Positions 25,353-33,976 are shown, counted from the stretch's first letter. The stretch: 40,449 nucleotides of DNA from Chloroflexota bacterium (GCA_015478675.1 JADMIH010000017.1:1-40449), one strand, 5' to 3'. Program-made: numbers and translations. The notes: generated from the sequence alone by a model not told the origin.

Positions 25353-27113
25353 TCAGTGGTTGAACCAGCTCATCCGAAGCCGAAGAGTATACAAATCGCC
25401 CTGCGAGGGTACGCAGGGAGGCTCATCTCCGGAGCGTAACCGCTTGACCAGAACACCCAGGGGGTTGTCGAGGCTCTTCTGCCTGGAGAGCACCGAGAGG
25501 TAATAGTGCACCCAGCCCAGAATATGATCGGGCGGGAGTTGGGTCACAAGATCTAAAGCTGTATCGGGAATCACACCAACATCAACAAGTGTATAGTAGG
25601 CGTTCTCACGCTCTCCTTGTGCTTCGTCAATTTCTGCCGGCGGCTGTTGTTGATGTTCTTCTTCTTTATCTGATTCTTCTTTAACTGATTCTAATTCGTA
25701 TGACGCTGGCTTCACCCCCCCCACTGACACCGGCTTCACCCCCCCTTCTGACGTGGGGTTCACCCGCCCACTGACATGAGGTTCACGCTCCACTGACGTG
25801 GACTTCACCCCCCCACTGACACCAGTTTCACCCCCTGTTTGGATAGAGGCCGGCGGCGCCGGCGGCAGCCCTGGCGACAGTTGGTACGGCAATGCGGGCG
25901 AGGTCTCGCGGAGTGAACTCTGGCGATCATTCTCCGGATGCCTCGTCTCCGCTTTCACCCGATTGTCTCGCTTTATAGTTTCTGGCCCCGCCGTCCCCGC
26001 CGTCGATGAGTTCCCGCCGGCATCTGAGTCGTGCCTGCGGATCAGCGTATTCAGGGTCTTCAGCAGTTCACCGAAGTCGTAGGCACTGGTGGTGTCCCTG
26101 CCGTCGGCTCCCCGGCGCTCGATCACGCGCAGCCAGCCAGCACGGACCAGATCATCTTTGATCCTGTGTATCTGCCGCTCGCTATAGCCCGTATTGTCCG
26201 CCATCTTGCGAAGGCTCGGATATGGCAGCTCGGTGCTCCACTGGAATGACAGGATATAGCCTATAAACCACAGGTGCTGCGGTGAGAGACCCAGGTCGGC
26301 CTGGTAGGTGAAGAGAGCTCTGGGCATGGCGGTCACCCCGCGGCGCAACACGATGCGCCCATAACGCGCGGCGAAGCTGTAATCTCTTCGGGCTGCTTCC
26401 GTAGTTGCAACGCTTCCATTGGTCACATCGGGCCTATCGGTCCCGGCGGTTGTAATCTCTGCACTAGCCTCCATGCGACCTTCCTCTGAACCGTAACTGT
26501 ATTTCTGTCCCTCGGCTTCCTCACTGCCGGGTTCAGATGAGTGTTCGGCCAGTTCGTCCTCCGGCATGTCGCTACCGGCGAGGGCACCAGGAGCACCCGG
26601 AGCATTGGGAGCGGCCAGGAGCAACTCTTCCAGCCTGTCGAATAGCATTCCGAAGTCATAGCTGTTGGCGTCCTGCTCGCCCTCCGCACCATACCTCGGC
26701 GTTACCTGGAGTAGCCCTGCCTCCAGCAGGCTGTTCTTGATATTCTTGATCTGGCGGAGACTCAGGGTCGCATGTCGAGCAAGCTCCTGGAGGCGCGGAT
26801 GGGGCAGACCATCATCCCACTTGTGAGCCAGCACGCACGAGACGAACCATACTTGCTGAGGGGAAAGGTTGAGAGCCCCCTGATACAGGTACAGTGCCCT
26901 GGGGATCGGAGCGATTCCGTCGGTTAGGATCAGATGACCGTAGTGTCCGGCAAAGCTACCGGGTCCACCGGCTCTAACGGTTTTACCGCGTTTGCAGGGC
27001 TCACCGTTGGCGTGAGTACGTGCAAGCACGCCGCCCGCCTTCACGGGCCTGTGAGAATTTGGGTCTGGGTCAACCGAGTTGCCATGACCTGAGTTGTAAG
27101 GGTCTGCTTTCAT
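25353..27113 (-). CDS. Rep-like protein with duplicated winged-helix domain (Rep1)
   Basis: 586 residues. Two copies of a domain of about 115 residues occur at roughly 53-165 and 238-350. Each reads F(A)..YG.(I/L)(V/I)L..G(I/V)..(I/M)PRAL(Y/F).YQ, then LSPQ..WF, LP.P.L and S.RQI..IK, and ends YDFG.L...L. This is a duplicated winged helix, as in plasmid and phage replication initiators. The linker carries an iteron-like array at DNA level (25711-25831). The C-terminal domain (about 495-586) contains ILGWVHYYLSVLSRQKSLDNPLG. A second protein of the same plan is at 34095-35819. Known: RepA_N-type plasmids keep their origin inside rep. Start ATG 27113 has a weak RBS; TTG 27161 is an alternative. 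Confidence 0.7.
   Translation of the reverse strand: MKADPYNSGHGNSVDPDPNSHRPVKAGGVLARTHANGEPCKRGKTVRAGGPGSFAGHYGHLILTDGIAPIPRALYLYQGALNLSPQQVWFVSCVLAHKWDDGLPHPRLQELARHATLSLRQIKNIKNSLLEAGLLQVTPRYGAEGEQDANSYDFGMLFDRLEELLLAAPNAPGAPGALAGSDMPEDELAEHSSEPGSEEAEGQKYSYGSEEGRMEASAEITTAGTDRPDVTNGSVATTEAARRDYSFAARYGRIVLRRGVTAMPRALFTYQADLGLSPQHLWFIGYILSFQWSTELPYPSLRKMADNTGYSERQIHRIKDDLVRAGWLRVIERRGADGRDTTSAYDFGELLKTLNTLIRRHDSDAGGNSSTAGTAGPETIKRDNRVKAETRHPENDRQSSLRETSPALPYQLSPGLPPAPPASIQTGGETGVSGGVKSTSVEREPHVSGRVNPTSEGGVKPVSVGGVKPASYELESVKEESDKEEEHQQQPPAEIDEAQGERENAYYTLVDVGVIPDTALDLVTQLPPDHILGWVHYYLSVLSRQKSLDNPLGVLVKRLRSGDEPPCVPSQGDLYTLRLRMSWFNH
25711..25831. repeat. In-gene iteron array of Rep1 (TTCAC...CTGAC units)
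   Basis: TTCAC boxes start at 25711, 25735, 25759, 25782, 25804 and 25827. CTGAC boxes start at 25724, 25748, 25771, 25793 and 25816. Steps are 22-24 bp. Because the steps are not multiples of three, the units are read in different frames (VSGG, TSVE, TSEGG), so the DNA, not the protein, is what repeats. A candidate replication origin or Rep-binding array. Confidence 0.75.
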
Positions 27114-27193
27114 CTCTGTTTCACTTACGGCGGGGCACTTCAGCGGCCTTCGGGGGCACAACCGGCAATCCCGCTACCACCATGCGCTCCCGA

Positions 27194-28189
27194 TCAGGCC
27201 ACGAACATGCGGATCACCGCCACGGCGCACACCGTCCAGGCAGTCCACCGGATCAGTAATGTGTCGGCTATCGTGCCGGTGCGTACTCTCATGCGCTTCG
27301 GAAGGAGGTGAAACGTAGGAGCACCCCTATAACCGCGATGGCCGGGAGAACCGGGAGAACCGGGGTAATCGGTATGGTGCGTGGCACGTCGGGAAGGTGC
27401 GTCCGCCCTGTACACCCACACGCCGTGCCGACCCTGCTCACCCCGCCCGGCACCTCCTCCAACGGGCCTTCTCGAAGCACTCCAACGGGCGGGCCTGTTG
27501 GAGAGGTCGCCGGTCAAAGAAGCGGTTACCGATGCGGACGCGGATGTGGATGCACGCCCCGGGCGCTTCAGTGCCGCCGGAACCATGAATAGAGGTATAC
27601 CCGACGGAGTGCAGGCATCGGCAGCCAGATGGCTGGCGTAGCCTGAGAACCACACGGCCCCCACCGCCAGTGACCAATCCACGCTAGCCGTGATGATAAG
27701 GGCAGTGCCAGCAGTTACGCACGTGAAGACCAGGGCACCCAGCAGCGTATGTGTGAAGCCCCGATGGCCAGTGCAGGCGCGCAACCCGGCGCCGACAGCA
27801 CTTACCAGGAGGGTAAATGGGAGCACAGCCAGGTGTGTAGCCCCTTGCAGCAGCCTGACCGGTAGCGCATAGCCACGCATTCCGCGTTTCCCACGTATTC
27901 CGGGCCTTCTGAGCGGTCGGGGCATCCACGCTGTGACATACCACCCCAGCCGGTCGGCTGTCCTGCGTGGCAGGTGCTGAAGTTCCGAATCGGGAGCATC
28001 CAGGTCGGGGAACAGACCGGCCACAATGCCTAGCAGCAGTAAACCTGCTATCGCGTACGGACCGGGGTCGGGTATGCCACGTTCGGGCATTAGCAGGTAT
28101 GGGATTCCCTTCGCGCCCGCGGCCTGGCCCGCAGCCAGCACCGCCGCCACGGTGGCTGCCGAAATCGCCATGTGCGTCTTGCCGGTCAT
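27194..28189 (-). CDS. YdjM/YbcI-like DUF457 membrane-bound metal-dependent hydrolase
   Basis: 331 residues. It opens MTGKTHMAISAATVAAVLAA, typical of DUF457 proteins, followed by LLLGIVAGLFPDLDAPDSEL, CTGHRGFTHTLLGALVFT, and YASHLAADACTPSGIPLF. These His/Asp motifs (GKTH, PDLD, GHRGFTHT, HLAAD..TPSG) are the family's presumed metal site, carried on about five membrane helices. The C-terminal 110 residues are a Ser/Gly/Arg-rich extension (TDYPGSPGSPGHRGYRG, from 9-bp repeats) ending in a further hydrophobic segment. The start ATG 28189 was chosen on the family pattern; ATG 28243 is upstream in frame. E. coli YdjM is LexA-regulated, but nothing here shows that. Confidence 0.82.
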   Translation of the reverse strand: MTGKTHMAISAATVAAVLAAGQAAGAKGIPYLLMPERGIPDPGPYAIAGLLLLGIVAGLFPDLDAPDSELQHLPRRTADRLGWYVTAWMPRPLRRPGIRGKRGMRGYALPVRLLQGATHLAVLPFTLLVSAVGAGLRACTGHRGFTHTLLGALVFTCVTAGTALIITASVDWSLAVGAVWFSGYASHLAADACTPSGIPLFMVPAALKRPGRASTSASASVTASLTGDLSNRPARWSASRRPVGGGAGRGEQGRHGVWVYRADAPSRRATHHTDYPGSPGSPGHRGYRGAPTFHLLPKRMRVRTGTIADTLLIRWTAWTVCAVAVIRMFVA

Positions 28190-28539
28190 GCCCTTGGTCT
28201 CTCCCCCTCTTATTTCCCTCTCAAATAGTGCCTTGACTCCCATACAGCAGGGACGAGCCTATTGTAGCCGGGGCAGGGTCTCATAATTGTCACCAGTCGC
28301 GCGGCGCGTCTCATCATGATTAGCGGCAGACAGGCCGGATATGCTGAAGGTGTAAGAATCCTGGCCCGAGGTTGGTTGCTATTTGGGCGGGACACCGGGA
28401 TATGCGGAGTGACATCGGCCACACCGAAGCATAGCAAGAGGCTGTAGAGACAGAAGATAACGGTAGCCGGGTACGAGTAGTCTGCCCCAACCCGCAACCA
28501 TAGCAACGAAGATGAATTGCTCTTCCCAGGAGAGCTACC
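28190..28539. other. Gap of about 350 bp
   Basis: It lies between the DUF457 gene and the upstream membrane-protein gene, both minus strand. I see no gene, strong hairpin or repeat; the region presumably holds the DUF457 promoter. Confidence 0.5.
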
Positions 28540-29538
28540 TCAGGGTATTACCCTGTATGTGGCGTCTATCACCTCGGGCCCATCCCCGGAGTTGGAAATG
28601 TCGCCATCCTCGGAGCGGTGACCGGGAGTGTCGCTGTAACCACCATGCCCGGCATCGTGGTCTCCATGTGAGCGGTACGCTGGGTATACCCGATAGATGC
28701 GATGCTCGTGGACCTCCAACACGCCGGTCTCAAAACCCGCATTGCTTACATCGTCGCCGGGCTGATTTGCGATGCCAGGTCCACCGCGTACCGTTTGTAC
28801 CGGCGCGCTGTCACGAGTGTAGCGGGTGTTGTCGGTGTAACGGGCAGTGGCATCGCCATTGACCGTGCGGCGGTCAGCCATAACCCTCCGGGTCCGGCGC
28901 GTCATCCAGAGGAAGGCTGCCCCGGCGACGAGGGAGTACACGATACCGGCATATCTGAACTGCAGCATGTCGCGTCTGCCGCCGGATATGTCGAACGCCG
29001 CCAGCATCGCCATAGCGGCCAGCACCGAAGCGGCGGCGTTTACGACCACCCACAGCAGCGAATGCCGGGCCATGTAGTCTACCATCGGCCTTTGGATGAA
29101 GCCGAAGACGCAGCCGTAGATGACCAGACCCGCCAGGGCTCCAATCAGGTCACCTGCCACGGTATGTACCCACCAGCCTGCTGCGGTGCCTGCAGCAAGA
29201 GCCGAAGATGAAGCCAACACGGTGCTGAAGAAGCTACCCAATGACGCCGCGCCATCCAGCCACCGTCGCAGAGCCAGCACCTGGCCGAAGCCGATGATCA
29301 TGCCGCCGATGCAGCCTATCATGACTGCGCCTAATATTGTGCCAAGATAGCCCCAGAAATTCCCTGGCGTGATCAGCAAGAGCAGCACGACCGCTCCCCA
29401 CATGTTGAGCGCTGTGCCCAGAGCCGTAAAACCAATCCATAAAGCAGTACGCAGAATCATCAGGGCGATCTCTCCTGCCAGGTGTCTCGGAGTTCGCCCG
29501 CTTCTAGCTCCGACGATTTGAGGCGATCTTATGCCCAT
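28540..29538 (-). CDS. Multi-pass membrane protein, unknown function
   Basis: 332 residues. Six or seven hydrophobic helices occupy the first 220 residues (for example TALNMWGAVVLLLLITP, GTILGAVMIGCIGGMIIGFG, DLIGALAGLVIYGCVFGFI, VVVNAAASVLAAMAMLAAF). A hydrophilic tail of about 110 residues is rich in Asp, Gly, His and Arg. No transporter motif was recognised. ATG 29538 is preferred for AGGA 6 nt upstream; ATG 29586 is in frame without an RBS. It is on the same strand as the DUF457 gene, but the 350-bp gap argues against tight coupling. Confidence 0.65.
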   Translation of the reverse strand: MGIRSPQIVGARSGRTPRHLAGEIALMILRTALWIGFTALGTALNMWGAVVLLLLITPGNFWGYLGTILGAVMIGCIGGMIIGFGQVLALRRWLDGAASLGSFFSTVLASSSALAAGTAAGWWVHTVAGDLIGALAGLVIYGCVFGFIQRPMVDYMARHSLLWVVVNAAASVLAAMAMLAAFDISGGRRDMLQFRYAGIVYSLVAGAAFLWMTRRTRRVMADRRTVNGDATARYTDNTRYTRDSAPVQTVRGGPGIANQPGDDVSNAGFETGVLEVHEHRIYRVYPAYRSHGDHDAGHGGYSDTPGHRSEDGDISNSGDGPEVIDATYRVIP

Positions 29539-29658
29539 TCCCTTTCCTACCATCTGCGCGCCTGCCGACTGACCGGCTCGACTCATGCTGTGAACAGGAA
29601 ATTACGGCAACGTTATGTCAATATATCAGCGATATCCTAAGCGCTACCATGCCAAACG

Positions 29659-30246
29659 TCAAGCCTGCGTGTGATGAAATAACTGATATGAAGAATCTTG
29701 CTGAGTGCTGCCGAGCTGCAGAAGTGCCAGTACGTTTTCATCAGGCTCCCACAGACCCATCGAACCATGGGCGGCAATCGGCTTAGGCAAAGGTTGCACA
29801 TCGCTCAACACCCATGCGTAACGACCGGCACTGTAGTCCCCGAACGAGCGCTCTTGCTCTGAAGGGGGCAGGTCAATGCCTGGAGTGCCAATCCGCACGC
29901 AATGCTTCAGGTTGCATACCGCGAGGATCATCCCCAACGGCAGCTGAGCAGGATCCACCTGTCCGGACGTGGGATGCGTATAGCCTGCTTCGGCTAATAC
30001 CTTTGCGAAAGGCTCCTGCTTACACGCATCGCGCGCCCATCTCGGGAAAGCTCTCGCGGCGTGAATCAGAAGAGGACCACGGTACCATGTTCGCCACGAT
30101 CTGGTTTCGATTTTTCTCGCATTGAGTGCTACCAGTGATGCCCAGGGTTGTAAAAGAGTTAGACACTTAATCCTATCGACCCTATCAGCCTCGTCGCCTT
30201 TCGTCATGAGCGAGTCGTCTGCTTCGACCGGGACATTGCGAGCCAT
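29659..30246 (-). CDS. ASCH-domain protein
   Basis: 195 residues. The ASCH signature is clear: CLTLLQPWASLVALNARKIE, TRSWRTWYRGPLLIHAA, then LPLGMILAVCNLKHCVRIG, and YAWVLSDVQPLPKPI. Known: ASCH domains have a PUA-like fold and bind or process RNA and nucleosides; family members include coactivators and some ribonucleases. The start ATG 30246 is set by GGGAGG 5 nt upstream. It is the last minus-strand gene before the divergent parA1 region, which leaves about 510 bp of shared upstream DNA. Its role on this element is unknown. Confidence 0.82.
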   Translation of the reverse strand: MARNVPVEADDSLMTKGDEADRVDRIKCLTLLQPWASLVALNARKIETRSWRTWYRGPLLIHAARAFPRWARDACKQEPFAKVLAEAGYTHPTSGQVDPAQLPLGMILAVCNLKHCVRIGTPGIDLPPSEQERSFGDYSAGRYAWVLSDVQPLPKPIAAHGSMGLWEPDENVLALLQLGSTQQDSSYQLFHHTQA

Positions 30247-30755
30247 AGATCCTCCCTTTCGAACTATCAGCCTCATGTTCAGCTGTCACCCGCCGTCACT
30301 CGCCGTCACCAGGTGAACCTATCGAGCCTACCTACCATGCTACCTTGTCACTCGCGCTCCTGAAACCAGCTAGCATCAATCATATTGCCATTTGCGTCAC
30401 GCAGGTGTCACCCCTCGATGCTCACCAGACAGAAGCGCTCTCTACACAGCAGCTATAGTAGCTATGCCCGCTGCCAAGCCCAGAGCGACCCATGGCCCTT
30501 CTGAACTTGCGCACCGACGCACCGAATACGCCGTACGTCGTCCGCTACTCCCGGAGGCACGTCTGCGGTCGAGAGCAAGCGCAAGGCACAGAAGCACCGG
30601 ACCCATGAGGTACCTTTGGACGGGCACCTGGCGCATTGATATCGTGCGGAATGATCTGTATCAGGATGTGCAAAACTGAATTGGCCGCGTGTGGCCATAA
30701 CTATAATGTGATGTCGGTAGGTAAGAATGTACGCATTGTGAGTGTCGGGGGTGCA
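30247..30755. other. Divergent intergenic region upstream of parA1
   Basis: About 510 bp between the ASCH and parA1 genes. GTCAC-containing direct repeats (GCCGTCACTC, GCCGTCACCA) lie at 30284-30313, with further GTCAC copies near 30347, 30395 and 30407. A parA1 promoter/operator is at 30682-30707. No convincing gene was seen. A partition site for ParA1's partner could lie here, but no strong palindrome family is visible apart from the operator. Confidence 0.5.
30682..30707 (+). promoter_or_regulatory. parA1 promoter with overlapping operator
   Basis: TATAAT lies at 30702-30707. Just upstream is a perfect inverted repeat TGGCC-N6-GGCCA (30682-30697). The best -35-like TTGGCC (30681-30686) is only 15 nt away, so the spacing is short. 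A repressor at the dyad, possibly ParA1's own HTH domain, would block this promoter. Confidence 0.5.
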
Positions 30756-31754
30756 ATGGATAACTTTTACACAGTCCAGGACCTGGCGGAGCGCCTGAAG
30801 GTGCACAAGAACACGATATTGGCCCACATCAAGAGCGGCCGGCTGCCGGCGGTCAAGGTCGGCACTGTGTACCGTATCAGAGAGAGCGATGCGGCCAGGT
30901 TCATTGGCGCGGGGCCCGCAGCGGCGTCACAGGATGGGGCACAGATCCTTGTTGTCGCCAACCAGAAGGGTGGTGTCGGCAAAACCACCAGCGCGATATC
31001 GCTGTCCGCTGCCTTCGGTGTGCTAGGGAAACGCACATTGCTGATAGATTTAGATCCGCAGGGTGGCTGCTCAAATGCGATCGGCATCAACGCCGACGAG
31101 CTGAGCCGGACGGTCCGAGACGTCCTTCGCGAGGGTGGCGACGGCAAGCCCGATCCGCTTCCTATGCGCAAAGTCATCATGCGCACCAGGCACGGATTCG
31201 ACCTAGTGCCCGCGAATATTGACCTGATGGCCGAAGAGTTCTCGCTGAGACAGGAACTCAACGCCGAGCACCAGCTCAAGAACCGACTGGAGCCGGTTCG
31301 GTCCGAGTACGACGTAATAGTGATCGACACTCCCCCATCGCTTGGCATCCTCACTCTCATGGCTCTCACCGCTGCCCACTCGGTGCTGCTGCCGGTTAGC
31401 GCGGAATATATGTCGCTACGCGGTGTCCAGCTCCTGCTCTCACGCATGGCGCGGGTGAAAGAAAAGCTCAATCCGGGGTTGCAAATCGAGGGCTTTCTAA
31501 TCACCAAGTACGCCAATACGACCAACAGCCAGAGTGTTGCTGACAGTATTGCGGCGTTTGCGGACCAAAACGGCTTGCGCGTCTATCCCGGGTATGTCCC
31601 CTCCCGTACCGCCGCCCAGGGCGTGCCGCTCGGTGGCCGCCCACTCCTGCTCAGTGACCCGGATCATGCGGTATCCAGAGCATATATGCTAGTTGCAGAG
31701 GAGATTCTACTTGGCACGCCAGAGCAGAGCCAGCAGAGCCAGGCGGCCTCCTGA
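30756..31754 (+). CDS. parA: HTH-ParA fusion partition ATPase (ParA1)
   Basis: 332 residues. Residues 1-50 are an excisionase/MerR-type HTH (YTVQDLAERLKVHKNTILAH ... VGTVYRIRESDAARF). The ParA ATPase follows: deviant Walker A NQKGGVGKTTS near 70, LLIDLDPQGGCSNAIGI, Walker B VIVIDTPPSLGILTLMAL, and TKYANTTNSQSV. Known: ParA of type Ia plasmids carries an N-terminal HTH and represses its own operon. This supports autoregulation at the dyad overlapping the promoter. ATG 30756 with GGGGGTG upstream was chosen because the HTH begins there. Its 3' end overlaps the next gene by 44 nt, so the two are translationally coupled. The C-terminal Gln/Ser tail is repeat-derived. Confidence 0.9.
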   Translation: MDNFYTVQDLAERLKVHKNTILAHIKSGRLPAVKVGTVYRIRESDAARFIGAGPAAASQDGAQILVVANQKGGVGKTTSAISLSAAFGVLGKRTLLIDLDPQGGCSNAIGINADELSRTVRDVLREGGDGKPDPLPMRKVIMRTRHGFDLVPANIDLMAEEFSLRQELNAEHQLKNRLEPVRSEYDVIVIDTPPSLGILTLMALTAAHSVLLPVSAEYMSLRGVQLLLSRMARVKEKLNPGLQIEGFLITKYANTTNSQSVADSIAAFADQNGLRVYPGYVPSRTAAQGVPLGGRPLLLSDPDHAVSRAYMLVAEEILLGTPEQSQQSQAAS

Positions 31755-32985
31755 GCCGCTTATCTACGCCCCATTGCTATCCCTTGACCAGGACGCGATC
31801 CGTGCCCTGGGCAAGCGAGGCAACGGTAACAGCAACCTCAAGGCGCTTTCCACCGGGGACGATTCGGCGCTCGAGGGATTGTCGTATCTCGAAGACCTCG
31901 ACGTTGTAGACCTCGTTGACACCGTTGACGCTGTGGACACTGTGGACGTAGACACTATTGAGGAGCCTCCAGAGACCCCCCTACCCTTCCATGAGGCCGA
32001 GGAGATCGGGACGGCTCGTGAGTTGGGGGAGCTAGACGAAAATACAGGTATTCCTGTAAACATGCAAACAGGTATTCAAGAAAACAAGATTACAAACATA
32101 CAAGAATACCCGCAAACAAGTTTACCGGAAAACATGCAAACAGGTATAACTGTAAACTTGTCTGCAAGTATCCAGCCAGGCGTGGAACCAGGTAATCTAG
32201 GTAATGCAGGTATTCAAGAATACAAGAATACAAGTAATATGGCCGTGTGGCCCGATATGCCGATACGCGGTAGGCGCGGCAGCCTGCAGCCGCTGCCGGG
32301 CAAGATCCACTGGGAGCGGCGGTCTAACCGGACCTATCGGATCGATGCCGAAACGCACGATCTGGTTGGCGATGCTGCGACGGTAGTACAGCGTCGAGCC
32401 GGTTACAAGCTCACAAGGGACGATATCGCGGAGTGGGCTCTGCGGTACGCGGCCCGCGACATCCTGGCCCGTGGAATGATGTCAGATATACTCCGTGATC
32501 TGTTGTCGCCTGTTAGCGGCAGCGAGCGCGCCCTGCAATTCGATGATCCCGGCGATGATCCTACGGGTATACAGGAAAACAAGAATACAGGTAATCCTGT
32601 AAACATGAATACAAGATTACCCTACGTCGACTCGATTAATCATCCATCCGTATTAAGCTCTTTAACCGAGGGAGACGAATCGAGTCGAGATAGGGAAAAC
32701 AAGTTTACAAGTATTCCGGCAGGATTGCCCGACTCCGCGGAACTTGAGCAATGGAAGATCTTTATTCAAGATTTTGCGTTGGAAATCCCTGGGGACCAGG
32801 CCGAGAAGGGCGCCACGGCCCATCAGCTCGCGCAGATACGGCGCCGCAGCGGGCTGTCTATCGAAGTGTTCGCCGAGGCGCTGTACGAGGCGCGGGATCG
32901 ATTTAGAGCAGAGGGTAACAAGGCAAAACTGCGGAACCCCTGGGCGTTCTTCATTGACAGGTTGCAGTTGACGGTAGGGGCGTAA
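31711..32985 (+). CDS. ParA1-coupled plasmid maintenance protein with in-gene iterons
   Basis: 424 residues from TTG 31711, preceded by AGAGGAG 8 nt upstream, overlapping parA1. The N-terminus is basic, then acidic (VVDLVDTVDAVDTVDVDTIE, 9-bp repeats). Residues about 110-175 are an 8-residue repeat (TGIPVNMQ, TGIQENKI, TNIQEYPQ) made by a 24-bp DNA repeat. The centre (IHWERRSNRTYRIDAETHDL ... LTRDDIAEWALRYAARDIL) looks like a ribbon-helix-helix or small HTH adaptor. The C-terminus (SGLSIEVFAEALYEARDRFR ... NPWAFFIDRLQL) resembles that of Rep2 (SGLSEQEFVDLMQEARKL). Position after ParA suggests the centromere-binding partner; the Rep-like C-terminus and iterons suggest replication. It ends 7 bp from the convergent gene. 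The family is not firmly recognised. Confidence 0.6.
   Translation: MARQSRASRARRPPEPLIYAPLLSLDQDAIRALGKRGNGNSNLKALSTGDDSALEGLSYLEDLDVVDLVDTVDAVDTVDVDTIEEPPETPLPFHEAEEIGTARELGELDENTGIPVNMQTGIQENKITNIQEYPQTSLPENMQTGITVNLSASIQPGVEPGNLGNAGIQEYKNTSNMAVWPDMPIRGRRGSLQPLPGKIHWERRSNRTYRIDAETHDLVGDAATVVQRRAGYKLTRDDIAEWALRYAARDILARGMMSDILRDLLSPVSGSERALQFDDPGDDPTGIQENKNTGNPVNMNTRLPYVDSINHPSVLSSLTEGDESSRDRENKFTSIPAGLPDSAELEQWKIFIQDFALEIPGDQAEKGATAHQLAQIRRRSGLSIEVFAEALYEARDRFRAEGNKAKLRNPWAFFIDRLQLTVGA
32044..32187 (+). repeat. 24-bp iterons, first block (six units)
   Basis: Units begin ACA(G/A)(G/A)TAT or a close variant at 32044, 32068, 32092, 32116, 32140 and 32164, an exact 24-bp step. A looser continuation runs to about 32240, with AGGTATTCAAGAATACAAG near 32208. 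AT-rich compared with its surroundings, like a plasmid origin. Confidence 0.8.
32563..32634 (+). repeat. 24-bp iterons, second block
   Basis: Three units of the same family start at 32563, 32587 and 32611 (ACGGGTATACAGG, ACAGGTAATCCTG, ACAAGATTACC), with a further partial copy near 32706 (TACAAGTATTCCGG). The putative RHH-like domain is coded between the two blocks. Confidence 0.75.
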
Positions 32986-32992
32986 AGGCCGA

Positions 32993-33259
32993 TTACCTGG
33001 AAGCGGCTGCTGTGTGGATGACGCTATGCTCCCCTGGTAGCAAGCGTCTCCACCAACCGCCCCCTCGCCTAGCACATGAGCGAGACGTGGTGGATGCCTC
33101 GCCTTGCAAGGGTGGCTCGTCAGAAAGTATCTCATTGCACAGGCGCACGCACTCGTTACAAATATAAACGTCTGGTCCGCTAACCATCCGTCGTCCTGCT
33201 TCTTGATCCTGGCCGCAGAAAGAGCATATTATCCCGCTTGGTGACTGCCGGTATTTCAT
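32993..33259 (-). CDS. Orphan ClpX-type zinc-finger protein
   Basis: 88 residues. [20 protein letters not shown] followed by [15 protein letters not shown] is the C4 zinc-binding domain found at the N-terminus of the ClpX unfoldase, with all four Cys. The AAA+ part of ClpX is absent; after the domain only a Ser/Arg/Trp-rich tail remains ([15 protein letters not shown]). AAGGAGG lies 7 nt before ATG 33259, so it is an expressed small gene, not a random fragment. Known: this domain dimerises and binds substrates and adaptors such as SspB. Inferred: a ClpX decoy or adaptor controlling turnover of plasmid proteins. It converges on the ParA1 partner gene. Confidence 0.8.
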   Translation of the reverse strand: MKYRQSPSGIICSFCGQDQEAGRRMVSGPDVYICNECVRLCNEILSDEPPLQGEASTTSRSCARRGGGWWRRLLPGEHSVIHTAAASR

Positions 33260-33749
33260 GCAGACCTCCTTCACGTTTTCTATAAGTTGCCGATTTCTCC
33301 TGCTGAAGCCGTAACCCCGATTGGTCACCTGCAGTGTCATTATATCAGGTGCGTGAGTCGCACGGGTGGCACGGCTCCCCTCCCTTCGAGAATACGGGAT
33401 CGCATTGATCGCTGGAATGCTGGCCATAAGGGTCTTGTACCACGTGCAGTCAAGAGCCTTATGGCTTACGCGCCAGCGCAACGAGCGAGCACTGTGTTGG
33501 TAATACCGCAGCCATCAGGGCGGGCCAGGCATTCTGTTCGGACCCGAAGCCCTGGAGCAAAAGCAGATACGCGCGGACGATACGGCAGGTCTGGCTCGAT
33601 GATAGGTGGCAGAGCTGACTGCGCAGGCATGAGATAGATGGGAGAAATGCAAAGGAAAATGCATACGTGGACTGCGACAAGGCAGGTAGCGATACATCAA
33701 AAGGAGAGCAGAATCTACAGAGGTAGACATAAGGATGTGTACAAGCCTA
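33260..33749. other. Gap of about 490 bp upstream of the rep2 promoter
   Basis: No supported gene. Short overlapping frames on both strands between 33287 and 33730 have no RBS or motif. The region holds the upstream zone of the ClpX-type zinc-finger gene (minus) and leads into the rep2 promoter (plus). Confidence 0.5.
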
Positions 33750-33779
33750 TTGTAATTGCCCGAAAGGATGTGCTATAAG
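33750..33779 (+). promoter_or_regulatory. Promoter for rep2 mRNA
   Basis: TTGTAA (33750-33755), 18-nt spacer, then TGC-TATAAG (extended -10, 33771-33779). The predicted start near 33786 gives rep2 an untranslated leader of about 310 nt, which contains the antisense-RNA target. Confidence 0.6.
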
Positions 33780-33940
33780 ATGGATGCACCAACCATCCTC
33801 GGCAGGGATGGTCATATGGCGTATGCCTGGAAACGGGGGTGGCACCTCGCTACCAGGCCACCTTACAACAGGAGCAACTGTAAGCAGAAACTAAGAACGC
33901 ATAGCGCGTACGCCTTTACAGAAATATAAGGCAGTCGCAG

Positions 33941-33976
33941 ACAAACAAAAAACCCGATTGCTTGAACAATCAGGTT
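33941..33976 (-). terminator. Rho-independent terminator of the antisense RNA
   Basis: On the minus strand, a 10-bp stem (AACCTGATTG / CAATCGGGTT, one U-G pair) with a 6-nt loop is followed directly by a T-rich run (TTTTGTTTGT). No minus-strand gene ends here, so it must serve a short noncoding transcript. Confidence 0.78.

Noticed and set aside
33287..33730. Small genes between the ClpX-type zinc finger and rep2
   Set aside because: Several overlapping frames on both strands, none with an RBS, recognisable motif or consistent codon use.
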